A stretch of 64,000 bases of DNA. It comes from an uncultured Bacteroidales bacterium. Its GTDB lineage: Bacteria; Bacteroidota; Bacteroidia; Bacteroidales; Paludibacteraceae. The position numbers and the translations under genes are program-made. Below, piece after piece: positions 7,389-18,200 of the stretch (within the stretch, counting starts at the first letter, position 1; each line of letters begins with the position of its first letter). The notes beneath the pieces are model-generated. The model made no database searches, was not told the DNA's origin, and saw nothing but the letters and a program-made list of their open reading frames with translations. Location of the stretch: assembly GCA_902769535.1 (NCBI GenBank), contig CACXPH010000001.1:62001-126000 (forward strand). Reading direction: 5' to 3'.

Positions 7389-8427
7389 TAACAGGAAATA
7401 CCTGGTGCTTGGTCCGTGCGCGGCGGAGAGTCGTGAACAGGTGATGGAGACCGCGTCTCTTGTTTGTGATTTGAGATTTCAAATTTCAAATTTGATTTTC
7501 CGTGCGGGCGTATGGAAACCGCGTACGCGTCCGGACACGTTCCAAGGCATAGGCGAAGAAGGCTTGGGTTGGTTGCAGGAGGTCAAGGAACGCTTCGGCA
7601 TCCCAGTTGCGACCGAAGTAGCCACGCCGGAACACGTAGAGGCGGCATTAAAGGCCGGTATCGACTACCTATGGATAGGCGCACGAAGCTCTGCAAATCC
7701 GATTGTTGTACAATCGATTTGCTCCGCTATTTTAGATTTAAGATTGAAGATTGAAGATTTTAGATTGAAGGGCGTATTGATAAAGAATCCGGTGAATGCG
7801 GACGCAGCATTATGGTTAGGGAATATAGAGAGGCTGGAAGCAACAGGAATACCTGTTGCAGCAGTACACAGAGGTTGCAATCACCAGCCGTGTTGGGCAA
7901 TGGCGCATAAGGTGCGTTTGGCACGACCGGACATACCTATGCTGCTCGATCCGAGTCATATGAGCGGAGACGCGAAGGTGGTGCCGATGTTGATGGGCAA
8001 AGTGGCTGAGTTGGGATTGGATGGCGCGATGGTAGAAGTGCACGCTCATCCGGAGCAAGCGCTTTCCGACAGAAAGCAGCAGATAAGGCCGGATGGCTTA
8101 ATGAGCGCACTGAAAGTGCTCAATGATGCGACAAAGTCGCCTAATGATGAGCCTACGGCTCCTAATGACACCGAACTCAACTGGTTACGGGCAGAGATAG
8201 ATGAGTTGGATGAGACCTTATGGGACACTATCGCCGCGCGTATGGAGGTGAGCAAGCGGATAGGCGAATGGAAGAAAGCGCATGGCGTGGCTCCGCTCCA
8301 ACCGGAACGAGTAAAGGTTATAGGTGAGAGGTTAAAGGTTATAGGAGAAAGATTGCATCTTTCTGAACAATTTATGCAGAAGATGTGGGAAATCATACAT
8401 GAACAAAGTTTGAATGAGCAATATTAA
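7384..8427 (+). CDS. DAHP synthase / chorismate mutase fusion
   Basis: A 347-residue bifunctional enzyme of the shikimate pathway. Residues 1-245 are a KDO8P-synthase-like DAHP synthase (LGPCAAES, FRAGVWKPRTRP, ATEVATPEHV, IKNPVNAD, LLDPSHMSGD, KQQIRP), condensing phosphoenolpyruvate and erythrose-4-phosphate. Residues 265-345 are an AroQ-type chorismate mutase (LRAEIDELDETLWDTIAARMEVSKRIGEWKK broken by its usual pattern). Against the Bacteroides homologue I remember, four repeat or hairpin elements add or replace residues: CDLRFQISNL, LDLRLKIEDFRLKG, the linker ALKVLNDATKSPNDEPTAPND, and RVKVIGERLKVIGER. The stretch after HRG is shortened and lacks the usual Tyr and Arg-Asn. It could still be active, but this should be tested. 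It overlaps the next gene by 14 bp. Confidence 0.92.
   Translation: MGNRKYLVLGPCAAESREQVMETASLVCDLRFQISNLIFRAGVWKPRTRPDTFQGIGEEGLGWLQEVKERFGIPVATEVATPEHVEAALKAGIDYLWIGARSSANPIVVQSICSAILDLRLKIEDFRLKGVLIKNPVNADAALWLGNIERLEATGIPVAAVHRGCNHQPCWAMAHKVRLARPDIPMLLDPSHMSGDAKVVPMLMGKVAELGLDGAMVEVHAHPEQALSDRKQQIRPDGLMSALKVLNDATKSPNDEPTAPNDTELNWLRAEIDELDETLWDTIAARMEVSKRIGEWKKAHGVAPLQPERVKVIGERLKVIGERLHLSEQFMQKMWEIIHEQSLNEQY
7468..7502. repeat. In-frame heptamer array, GATTTSA core
   Basis: Units GATTTGA, GATTTCA, AATTTCA, AATTTGA, TTTTCCG inside the DAHP synthase, encoding about LRFQISNLIF between helix 1 and FRAG. The homologue appears about 4 residues shorter here. Confidence 0.8.
7693..7722. repeat. 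In-frame long hairpin
   Basis: Arms GCAAATC-C-GATTGT and ACAATC-GATTTGC pair over 13 bp with one bulged C, within codons for the conserved SANPIVVQSIC segment. Confidence 0.65.
7733..7770. repeat. In-frame heptamer array, AAGATTG core
   Basis: Units TAGATTT, AAGATTG, AAGATTG, AAGATTT, TAGATTG. They encode about DLRLKIEDFRLK, an apparent insertion of about 9 residues before IKNPVN. The same core forms the intergenic array at 12056-12156. Confidence 0.85.
7840..7859. repeat. In-frame perfect hairpin
   Basis: GCAACAGG, loop AATA, CCTGTTGC: an 8-bp perfect stem within codons for EATGIPVA. Confidence 0.65.
8085..8168. repeat. In-frame array of about 21-nt hairpins with AATGAT spacers
   Basis: Four hairpins in a row: AAGGCC/GGCTT, AGCGCACT/AGTGCT, GCGAC/GTCGC and GAGCC/GGCTC, each with a 3-4 base loop and separated by AATG or AATGAT. 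They encode the Asn-Asp punctuated linker between the DAHP synthase and chorismate mutase domains. The stems differ but pairing is kept. The GAGCC-TAC-GGCTC unit is found again in mfd. Confidence 0.85.
8312..8353. repeat. In-frame heptamer array, NANAGGT core
   Basis: Six units: TAAAGGT, TATAGGT, GAGAGGT, TAAAGGT, TATAGGA, GAAAGAT. They encode the duplicated peptide VKVIGERLKVIGER in the last helices of chorismate mutase, with no apparent change of length against the homologue. Confidence 0.85.
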
Positions 8428-11251
8428 GAAATATTTAGTCTGTTTATTACTGTGCTTCGCCGGGATGGCGACGGCGCAGGAGGTGACGTCGATATCGGGA
8501 ATAGTAGTGGACGGCGACACGGGTGAGACCTTGCCGTTCGTGCAGATATACTTCCTCAAATCGACGACGAACAAGGGAATGATTGCCTCGGAGGTAGGTA
8601 CAACCTCGGATATAGACGGTAACTTCACGATCAGTAACAGTTCGGGATATATCACGCTTAACTTCCAGATGATCGGTTATAAGACGGAGATGTTAACGCT
8701 CCGTAAGGGTCAGAGTCGTAAGAACGTGCGTGTCAAATTGACGCCGGACGTGTACGGTCTGCAAGATATCGTGGTGACGCCGAAGAACCGCAAGCGCGAC
8801 TACAAGCGCAAGGGCAATCCGGCGGTGGAGCTGATCAAGAACGTCATCGCGCATAAGGACTCGTTCTGCGTAGGAGCCGAACCTCAATACACGGCGCAGA
8901 CCTACAGCCGTATGTCCTTCGCGCTGGACAACCTGAAGATGAACTTCAACAAGGGTTTCTGGAAAAACTTCGCGTTCGTGCAGAAATACATCGACTCGAC
9001 AGGAGTCTATCCCAACGTGACGATCTCTATCCGCGAGCACATCGGCGAAGAGTACTACCAGCGCAAGCCGCACCGCGAGAAGAAAGTGCTGCAGAAGAAA
9101 CGTGTGTTCGGCGTAGAGGATATCCTCAGTTCGCAGAACTTCAAGCAGAACGTGGACGCTATCTTCAAGGACGTTGATATCAACGAGAACAGCCTCAACC
9201 TGCTGTTTAACCGCTTTGTATCGCCGCTGTCTTCGACCATCGCCACCACTTTCTACCAGTACTACATCATGGACACGATCATGGTGGACGGCTATCCGTG
9301 TATCGACCTGGCTTTCGTGCCGGTTAACTCAGAGAGTTACGGTTTCACGGGCCACCTGTATATCGTCAATGACAGCACGTACCGACTCAAGAAATACGCG
9401 ATCAACATCCCGCCGGATATCAACATGAACTTCGTGAGCAACTATTCGGTGGAGCATAGTTACAAGCAGTTGGAGAACGGCGTTTGGGCTCCTGATCGGA
9501 CGAGCACGTACGCTAAGTTCTACGTATTCAACAACAAACGCGGCATCTTGGCGCGGCAGACGAAGATCTACACGGGTTGGGATTTAGAGACGCCTATACC
9601 GAAAGAGACCTTCTCGGGTTTTGCAGAGGACGGCATAGACGTGAACGACTCGACGGCCGTTCGTCTGGTAGGTTCGGAGTGGGACGCGTTACGTCCGGAA
9701 CCGCTGACGAAATACGAGAGTTCAGTGGTGGATTTGGTGAACGAGTTCACCTCGACACCTAAGTTCAACAGTCTGGCGCTGTTAGTCAACTCGATGACGA
9801 CGGAGTTCATCCCAACGACCCCTTCGCGTATCATGGACGAGAGCAAGTTCGATTTCGGACCGATCTATAACTTCGTGAGTTGGAACAAGCTCGAAGGCGT
9901 ACGTCTGCGTTTAGGCGGTGCGAGCACGGCGAACCTGCACCCGCAACTCTTCTTCCGCGGGTACGTGGCGTTCGGTACGTGTGACCTTCGGCCGAAATAC
10001 AACGCGACGTTCATGTACACCTTCGACAAGCATAAGTACCAACCGTACGACGGTCTGCGTCACCACCTGTTAGTCAGCGCGCAGTACGACGTGGAGGAAC
10101 CGGGTATGCGCACGGACGTGATCAGTCGCGACCATATATTGATGTCCATCCCGACGAGCACACCGACCGATCCGTTTGCACAGTACGTATTCCACGCCAA
10201 GCTCGAGTACATGAAGGAATGGAAGAACAAGTTCTCCATCAAGGCGGGCTTTGACTTCACCAATAACGAGGCGGCGGGTGCGCTAAGGTACAACAAGCAA
10301 AACTGGAGTATGAACCCCGACTCCACGTGGAGTCTGACGCAGACGAATATCGGTTCCTACCGTAACTACGAAGGATTCCTGGAGTTTCAGTACTCGCCGG
10401 GTAGCCGCATCGTGATTGACCGTCTGGGACAACCGACAGCCTTTGCAATCGAGAAAGATGCGCCGACCATCAAGCTCACGCACTACGTAGGCTACCTGGA
10501 TGACCGTCATAACGGAGGCGACGGTTTTGTCTATAACCGCACAGAGGTGCTGTTCGACAAGCGTTTCTGGTTCAGTGCGTTCGGTCACCTCGATCTGCGC
10601 GTGCAGACCGGTATGGTTTGGCAGCAAGCACCGTTCACCAAACTCTTCATCCCGGAGAGCAGTACGAGTATTCTGCTGGCACAGCGTGCGTTCAACCTCA
10701 TGAAGCCCATGGAGTTCATCACGGACGAGTACGTAGCGCTGTATGCGACGTATTTCTTCAAGGGCTGGATATTGAACCGTATTCCGGGTATCAACAAGCT
10801 CAAGCTGCGCGGCGTGGTTAGCTTCTCGGGAATCTACGGCGGTCTGAGCAAGAAGAACAACCCGTACCTGGAGACCGGCTCGGGTCTGTATGAGTTCCCG
10901 CACACTCCGTGGGAAGACGGAGATATCAGCAAGGCCTTCGACAACGACGCGTATATCAAAGATGTGTACCGTACCGCGTCACCGCTGAGCAATAAGTTAC
11001 CGTACATGGAGCTCACGGCAGGTATCGAGAATATCTTCAAGTTCATCCGCATCGATTATATCCGTCGTCTGACGTATAACGACTACGAATTGCCGTATAT
11101 GGTACCGAAGATGATTCCGAACCCGGACGGTAGTCCGGACTACGTGCAGGCCACCAATCCGGACGGCTCGCTTCAGATGGTTCCCGGTCGTCGTAAGTTA
11201 GGCGGATGGGGTCGTAATGGTGTTAAATTAACCATTCGGTTTGCTTTGTAA
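8414..11251 (+). CDS. DUF5686 / carboxypeptidase-like outer-membrane protein
   Basis: A 945-residue protein. The signal peptide ends ATAQ, followed by a carboxypeptidase-like regulatory domain (GIVVDGDTGETLPFVQI, about 25-110) and the DUF5686 core (MSFALDN, then YKLKKYAINIPPDINMNFV-type strands), and then a C-terminal barrel ending in KLTIRFAL with a terminal hydrophobic residue. DUF5686 proteins are common in Bacteroidota and are thought to be outer-membrane beta-barrels; their substrate is unknown. It overlaps the DAHP synthase gene and is followed after 1 nt by a small beta-barrel gene, so the two are probably translated together. Confidence 0.85.
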   Translation: MSNIKKYLVCLLLCFAGMATAQEVTSISGIVVDGDTGETLPFVQIYFLKSTTNKGMIASEVGTTSDIDGNFTISNSSGYITLNFQMIGYKTEMLTLRKGQSRKNVRVKLTPDVYGLQDIVVTPKNRKRDYKRKGNPAVELIKNVIAHKDSFCVGAEPQYTAQTYSRMSFALDNLKMNFNKGFWKNFAFVQKYIDSTGVYPNVTISIREHIGEEYYQRKPHREKKVLQKKRVFGVEDILSSQNFKQNVDAIFKDVDINENSLNLLFNRFVSPLSSTIATTFYQYYIMDTIMVDGYPCIDLAFVPVNSESYGFTGHLYIVNDSTYRLKKYAINIPPDINMNFVSNYSVEHSYKQLENGVWAPDRTSTYAKFYVFNNKRGILARQTKIYTGWDLETPIPKETFSGFAEDGIDVNDSTAVRLVGSEWDALRPEPLTKYESSVVDLVNEFTSTPKFNSLALLVNSMTTEFIPTTPSRIMDESKFDFGPIYNFVSWNKLEGVRLRLGGASTANLHPQLFFRGYVAFGTCDLRPKYNATFMYTFDKHKYQPYDGLRHHLLVSAQYDVEEPGMRTDVISRDHILMSIPTSTPTDPFAQYVFHAKLEYMKEWKNKFSIKAGFDFTNNEAAGALRYNKQNWSMNPDSTWSLTQTNIGSYRNYEGFLEFQYSPGSRIVIDRLGQPTAFAIEKDAPTIKLTHYVGYLDDRHNGGDGFVYNRTEVLFDKRFWFSAFGHLDLRVQTGMVWQQAPFTKLFIPESSTSILLAQRAFNLMKPMEFITDEYVALYATYFFKGWILNRIPGINKLKLRGVVSFSGIYGGLSKKNNPYLETGSGLYEFPHTPWEDGDISKAFDNDAYIKDVYRTASPLSNKLPYMELTAGIENIFKFIRIDYIRRLTYNDYELPYMVPKMIPNPDGSPDYVQATNPDGSLQMVPGRRKLGGWGRNGVKLTIRFAL

Positions 11252-11252
11252 T

Positions 11253-12044
11253 ATGAAACGATTATTGATAACAGCGTGTGCGACGGCGTTGACAATAGGC
11301 TTGGTCGCACAGACAAAAGACGAAGTGCTTCAAGAGAAGTTAGATGACGTCAAGCAAAAATTGGTGGATTTCGACACGGAGCACACCTTAGATTCCTTGG
11401 ATCAGGAGAAGTTGCCACGTTTGGTGTCCGGTGGTGTGTTCGGCGGAGCGAACATAAGTAACTTCATCATCACCCGTGACCATCACACGATGGCGTCGCA
11501 TATGCGTGTAGGAGGTGAGTTAGGCGGATTCCTGGATTTCACGCTCACCAAGCATTTTATCATCGAACCGCAGGTGATCTTCACGGCACACCAGAACTAT
11601 TTCAAGGAGCAGAACGATACAACGAACCACTTATGGTCTTTCGGCGCCGAGATACCGATTTATTTCTTAGGTCGTTTCGGCAGTCTGACGAGGGGTTATG
11701 TACAGTTCGGTGGCGGTATCTTCACCCACTTCACGTTTGCATCGAACATACAGAACAAGTTCACCAGCAAGGACGAGACTGTAGTGACGCCTGTTACTCC
11801 CACAGATCCCGGTACGATTAACCCTTCTGATTACAACCGCTTGTACACGCTGCACGACAACCATTTCGGTATCTGCCTGCTGGTAGGTTATGAATGTCCG
11901 TTCGGTATGTTCATCAATGCGCAGTACAAAGTGAGCGTATCGGATATAGCCGGTTTCTACAGCGAGATGAAAGGCAAGCCGGAAGCCGACGCCCTACTCT
12001 ACCCGCAATCCGTTAGTTTGTGTATCGGATACAGGTGGCGTTAA
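11253..12044 (+). CDS. PorT-family-like small outer-membrane beta-barrel
   Basis: A 263-residue protein with signal peptide (MKRLLITACATALTIGLVAQ), a short charged spacer (residues 22-50) and about eight amphipathic strands ending CIGYRWR. This fits the porin/PorT-like outer-membrane families of Bacteroidota. The ATG at 11253 follows the DUF5686 stop by one base. The spacer DEVLQEKLDDVKQKLVDFD could form a short coiled coil. The function is unknown; with no Por secretion genes nearby there is no reason to equate it with PorT itself. Confidence 0.75.
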   Translation: MKRLLITACATALTIGLVAQTKDEVLQEKLDDVKQKLVDFDTEHTLDSLDQEKLPRLVSGGVFGGANISNFIITRDHHTMASHMRVGGELGGFLDFTLTKHFIIEPQVIFTAHQNYFKEQNDTTNHLWSFGAEIPIYFLGRFGSLTRGYVQFGGGIFTHFTFASNIQNKFTSKDETVVTPVTPTDPGTINPSDYNRLYTLHDNHFGICLLVGYECPFGMFINAQYKVSVSDIAGFYSEMKGKPEADALLYPQSVSLCIGYRWR

Positions 12045-12055
12045 TACGACCATTT

Positions 12056-12156
12056 AAGATTTATGATTTCAGATTTATGATTTCAGATTTATGATTTCAG
12101 ATTTATGATTTCAGATTTATGATTTAAGATTTAAGATTTTAGATTTTAGATTTACA
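12056..12156. repeat. Long heptamer array, AGATTTA/TGATTTC
   Basis: About fourteen 7-bp units (alternating AGATTTA and TGATTTC, then AGATTTA variants) fill the gap between convergent genes. It is the longest heptamer array in the window. Confidence 0.9.
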
Positions 12157-12157
12157 T

Positions 12158-12189
12158 AAAAAATCCCGGGCAGATTGCTCGGGATTTTT
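12158..12189. terminator. Bidirectional hairpin terminator
   Basis: AAAAATCCCG and CGGGATTTTT arms around a small inner stem (GC/GC), with A and T tracts on either side. It serves the convergent beta-barrel gene and the giant repeat-protein gene. Confidence 0.85.
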
Positions 12190-12205
12190 CGTATCGGTAC
12201 TTGCC

Positions 12206-15200
12206 TTACTGGCAAATGATCTTACCGGACTTCAGCTTCTTGGCGGTATCACCCTTAAACATCTGGATGATGGTCTTATCGCCGTACAAGAAAGTGTAGA
12301 AGTAGAGTTGACCCGGGTTCACATCAATCACCAGTCCGGAACGGCTGTCGGTAATATCGTTCAGACGTGCACCGAGTTCGAGATCATCCACTATCCGGGC
12401 ATCGTTCGGATCAGCCGTCGGGATGAGTTCATAGACGAGGTTGCGTCCGTTCTCATCCATGAGCAGGAAGTACACATCCTTACGGATCGTACCGACGAAC
12501 AGTTGGTTCGTACCCGGCAGGCGCTTGATCACGACGTCATTGCCGGTCGGCTCGATTGACTCATTGATCGAGGAGATAGCGAAGTAAACGTAATAACGCA
12601 TTACCGAGCCGTCTGCGGCCGTACAGATGATCATACAGGTGTCACCGGCCGAAACCTCACGGATAGATACCTCTGCATTCTCCGATTCGGGGATCGCATC
12701 TACCACAGGCGTGGTTGTCGCGCCCTCGCGCAGATAATAGGTATAGAAGGTCACATTGCTGTCGAAGCCTTCGATCGTATCACCGTCCAGGGTAATGAGG
12801 CTCAGCAGGCAGTTGCTATCCTTACCGATGATCTGCATGATGATATACGTGATCTCGGTCTTACCGTCTTGCGCTACGACACGGATGAAGAGCGTTCCTT
12901 CTTCGTTCTGCGTGATGGTATAGGTAGCCAACTTATCGCTAAGCAGCACCTCTACATCGGCCGCAGTGAAGAAGTCCGTAACGTCCGAACCGTACGGATG
13001 CACGTAGGTATATTCGGTCTGTGACGGCAGGAAGCCGGCCAATTCTTCGTCCTTGAGGAGGATATTCACCAGCGTAGCATCCGTCGGCTTGAGGAAATGG
13101 AAGATGAGCGAATAGACAGCCTGGTCTTCACCGTTCGGAGCCGTAACCGTGATATCTACGCGCACATCACCGTTATCCAAGAGGTAGTACGTTGTATCGG
13201 TCTTTTGCAGCGCATCGTACTTAACGGTCTCTATGGTAGGCAGTTGCTCGCTGATCGTCATCGTAGCGGAGTACGACAGATTGATCGTATAACTGAACTC
13301 CTCCGGACGGAACGGGAACTGAGTTGCAGGCAGCACCTCTCCGTTCGCGTCGGTCAGCACAATATCACGCAGTGTGGTGATAGCGGACAAGAGACGTACG
13401 AAGGTGAGCGTATAGGTTTGATGCGAGCCATCCTCTGCGGTCACTACAATCGTCACGACGTCACTGTCAATGCTGATCTCAACAACCTGAATATCTTCTT
13501 TCTTGAGCACCGTGATAACCGGGACGGAAGCCTCCGCATCGATTTCCACCTTATAGACGAAGCGCTCTGCATCGTAGTTAGCCAGCGGCTTACCGGCCAG
13601 GTAGATCATGTTGAGCGTAGCCTCGGAAGATTTCTGAACCGGATAGTGGATCGTGTAGGTACGCGAAGCGCCGGTGGCAGCTGTGACAGTCACGATAGAC
13701 TTGTAACCCAGCGACTTGCCGGAAATCGAGTCACGTACCTGCGAAACGAGAACGGTCTGGTACTCATCACCGCTGATATACTCTACCAACGGTACTTGAC
13801 CATCGAGTTCAGCGGCATACGCAGCGGTGAGCTCGTAGTAGTACTCAAGCGTGTTGGCATTGAAGCCGGCGAGCTGTTTTTGATCCACGAAGATCATCTG
13901 GAGCGTATCAATAGCCGACTTGAGAATCGTGTACGAAACGGTGTAGAAATTCTTCTTGCCGCTCTCCGAAGTAACAACAATCTGACGGATGAGTTTATCT
14001 GCTGCGAACTCAACAGTATCCATTGTTACGGTCTGCCATTCATCGGCTTCCTCCCAACTAATGTCAGGGAAGGCCGCAGTACCTACCGGCAACGAGAGCG
14101 CGTAGTACTTATGGGTCGGTTGGTAGCCCTCCAGCGGCTTACCATCCTGGTAGATCATCGCAAGCGTATCGGCATCGGACTGCGTAAAGCGGAATACTAC
14201 TACATAGGTATTCTCACGCACACTCTTGTCTTCAGCTTGTACCTTGATCGTTGCCTGCAGTTTATTGAGGTCCATTTCGATCGGCAGGATCGTCTGAACT
14301 TCTTCGTCTTTCTGTGCCACTACTTCCGGCAGGGAGTGCGTGCCAACCGGCAGGGTTACCTGGTAGAAGTAATAGTTCGGGTCGAAGCTTGCCAACGGTT
14401 CACCGTCCAGGAAGATCATCGACAGGTTAGCGTTCTTCGACAGAGGCACTACGAAATGGAGCACGTACTGGTTAGTAGAGTTATCCATTGCGTGTACGGT
14501 GAGCAGAACAGAGTCACCGACCTGCTTGATATCCACGGTCTGACCGTCCATTTTCAGTTGTGCACTTACTTCCGGCAGAACAGTCGTTCCCGACGGCAGG
14601 TAGATCACATAGGAGTTCTGACCCGGGTCAAACGCAAGGTCCTTGTTGATAGCACGCTCGAAATCAACGAATTTCTGACCATCCAATAGGATATTCGCCA
14701 AGGTAGCGTCGTTGGACTGGTTCTCAATATAGATATCCACGATATAATCGGAGGACGAACCGTCTTCAGCCGTCACACGTAAGGTATCACTATACTGGTG
14801 ACCTGCCTTGATCACACCGATGATCTTCTGTACCGTCTGGAAACGGTCGTTGGATGTATAATCGATCTCGATACCGTCGGTCTTAAGCGAAATCGAGTAA
14901 TAGTGACGTCCCGACTCAAAGTGATCCAACGCTTCTCCGTTGACAATAATACCGGAGAGGTCGGAGCAGTGACTCTTCTCGGAGGTAATGGTCAAGTCAT
15001 AGTACTTGGTATCCGTCTTATCTTCGCTTACCACAGTGATATTCGTCGGATTGCCCAGCGTACCCGGTTCCACAGTGACGGTCTGTCCCTGATGACCGGC
15101 GATATAGGTAACGTTCGGTAATTGCGGTTCAGTACGCTTCACACCGTCAGCCGGTAACGGCAGGGTAACGGTATACGACGTAGTAGCCGGATCGAAACCG

Positions 15201-18200
15201 TCGATAAGTACGTCGTCGAGCAAGATACCTGCGAGCTGTGCACTGCTGTTCTTCGGACGCAGCACACGTACGTTGTAACTCTTCTTGGTCGTACCGTCTT
15301 CGGCTGTTACCTCAAACGTATATTCGACACCCTCTATGACACCTTCGTGAACCTCGGTCTGCGTGGTCTTAATCTGCTGCGCAGCCTCCGCACCGATGGC
15401 ATCAATGAGCAGCGTGGTATCCGAATAAATGATATACGGTTCATCGCTGTAGTTCGGATCGAAGTCGTCGTAGTTCGCACCGTCCAGGAGGATCTGTGCG
15501 AGTTTAGCGTTGTGAGACGCCTCGGTCTGGAAGGTCCACGTATAGGTCTTACCGGAACCCGGAACAGTCCAAGTCATGTTTGTCTCGGTCTGCACGAAGA
15601 TGACGGAGTCGGCATCCTGCTGACGCGTGAACAAGATAGCCTCAGCGGGCTTGCTCTCAGTCTTGGTGTAGTTGGTGTTACCGAAGCCGGTAATGACGTT
15701 ATCGCCTTGCGCGAACTCCTTGATCAGTCCGTTCGGAGTGATGGTCGGGTTAACACGAGTGATGGTGTATGTGCCGACTGTTCCGTCTTCTGCCTTAACA
15801 GTGATGACGCCGTTATTGAGCGTTACCTCCTGCAGGTCAGATTTCTTGACGAACGAGATAAGCGGCCACTGTTCAGCCTCGATCTGATAACTGTGCTGAT
15901 CCGGATTGTAGGTCAGTGCGCCATCGTCAGTCGTGATACTCGTGAGGGTTGCATCGGAGCTAACCGTCGTTTTGAACTTCACGGTATAAACAGTTGCACT
16001 ACCCTTCTCCGGCGTTACGGTGATGGTCATCGTGGAGTCGGCGAAAGAGGTAGTGATATTCTGCAAGGGAGTGGAAGCGACCGGCATGAGGTCTTTCAGA
16101 CGGTTAGCGGTAGCAGGCAGATGCACGATATAATCGGTACTGTCAGCACGGAAACCGGTGATCGTTACGCCATCCAACTGTAAGTCTTTGAGTACATTAT
16201 TCGTATCCAACGGACGTTTTACGGTCAGCGTGTAATCGGTATAATCCGTTCCGTTCTCTGCGAAGTTACGGATGGTCGCGGTGCGGGTCTCGTAGTTCGC
16301 ATCCTTGGTCGGTGCTTTCCACGTTACAGTCTGCGCCTGGTCAGCCACCTCACCGGTGAAGGAGAGAACCGGCAACTCGATACGCTCCGGATCGGTCAGC
16401 GTAGCAGAGAAAGCATTTCCGGTCATGGTTGCATTAATAGCATCTACCTTTAGACCGGTCAGCGTGTGGTTGTACGTGAAGTGTACATAATCCACCGTCA
16501 TTTCGGCAGCATTGTAATCGGTCAGCGTACCGACTGCTTCTTTAGCGAAGGAGTTGAGGATAATATTCAACTGAGTCGGAGCAGTAACCAGATTGTTTGC
16601 TTCAGAAAGGTCGAATGTATAATCTTTATAGTTCGTATTTGCATCTGTATGGAATTCCAAGGTCTTGCTTGCATTACCGGACAACTGATATATAACCCGG
16701 TTACTACCGCTGACATCTCCTGTCTTGGCACGAACCACCATCACATCTGGGCTGTTACGGAACCGGATACCACCATCAGTACCAAAGGTACTACCGGCTG
16801 CAACCTGCAGACTACCGGTAATAGTACCCAAGGTGATCCATGCAGGAAGGATACCTCCCAATGCACCACCATAAATACCGGAGTAGAAATTACCTGCACT
16901 CTTCTTCGAATTCAGCTGCACACCTTTGTTGCTTCCGCTGATGGTCACTTGAACGATTTCATCATTACTACCGAAGGTATGTGTACCGGAAGCGGGACCA
17001 TCGAACTTGTCAAAATAGTCCGCCAGACAGTTCCAACCGGTCGGTTTCGGAGCCCCGTTATTAGCCGCCGTAGTCCAACTGGTAAAGTCGGCATTAGGCA
17101 CCGCATCCTTGGTGTAGTAGAACCACAAGTCGTAAGTATTGGTAAATCCGTTCTTGCTTACCATAACCTGATAATGTTTATGGTTAACAATAGTCGGAGT
17201 AGCGACTGCGCCGTTCAAACCCTTAGGCAGCACAATCGGCGAAGCCGTGGAAGTAGCATCGGACAATACCACATATGAGAAGCGGTTCATATCAAAGCCC
17301 TCAAGCGGTTCGCCGTTAATAGTGATGCTTTCCAGTACGGCAGGGTTTTGTGTGCTGACAACCGGGGTAAGGGTATACACCTCATCCGCCACATTGCCGT
17401 TGTTGGCCTTAACGGTAATAACCGTCGGGTTATTCACACCGCCCGGTTGAACGAATACGGTCTGTTGCGGATAGGATTTCTCGTACTCAATCGTGAACGA
17501 GCGAGAACCGTAAGGCATCTGGATGGTGAAGTCTCTTTGCTCCTTGTCCTCAAATTTCAGGACGGTATCTTTCTCGACGATGCGGATCTTGGAGAGCAAG
17601 TTACGCGTCTTCAATTCCTCACGTTTGAAGAGAATCGAATAGGTCTTACTGTTTCCATTCTCCGCATAAACGATGACTTGCGTCGTTTCGCCAAGCGGAC
17701 GAGAGATGACGTCTATACGCTGTTCGGGTTCCGCTTTCTCATAGATAACCGCCGGGCAAGCAGTAGCTTCATACGGCAAGACAACCTCATAATCGAACTT
17801 ATTCGCCTTGAAGTTAAACTCGATATTATCGTCACCGAGGTAGAGGTCACCCAACATTGCATTCTTGGACTTACGTACGGGGAAGGCGATGAAGTAATCC
17901 TGAGTCGTAACACCGTCTTGTGCCACCACATGAATCTTCGTCACGCCGTTCGGGCGACAGAAATAGGTGGTGATGGTCTGATTAGCCAGCTGACCTATCG
18001 GGAACACATTCGGTACGAACTTGCTACGCCATGCGATCGTATCGGTGTACTCCGTCTTGTTCGGGTCAAAACCGGCGATACCAACGCCGTCAATAAGGAT
18101 GTTAGCTAGCAGGGCATTACTACTCAGCTTACGGTTGTAGGTCACTACGTACGTGTTGGTCGCACCACTCTCGGCATAGACGATCACTTGTTGGTGACTG

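Noticed and set aside
12056-12156. Possible CRISPR array
   Set aside because: Units are 7 bp with no spacers and no cas genes nearby.
12206-12560. Type IX sorting domain at the end of the giant protein
   Set aside because: The C-terminal 110 residues lack the expected strand-turn and NGQL-type tail.
13097-14689. 530-codon frame and several others antisense to the giant gene
   Set aside because: They follow the repeat period of the opposite strand and resemble no protein; they arise from the biased codon use of the repeats.
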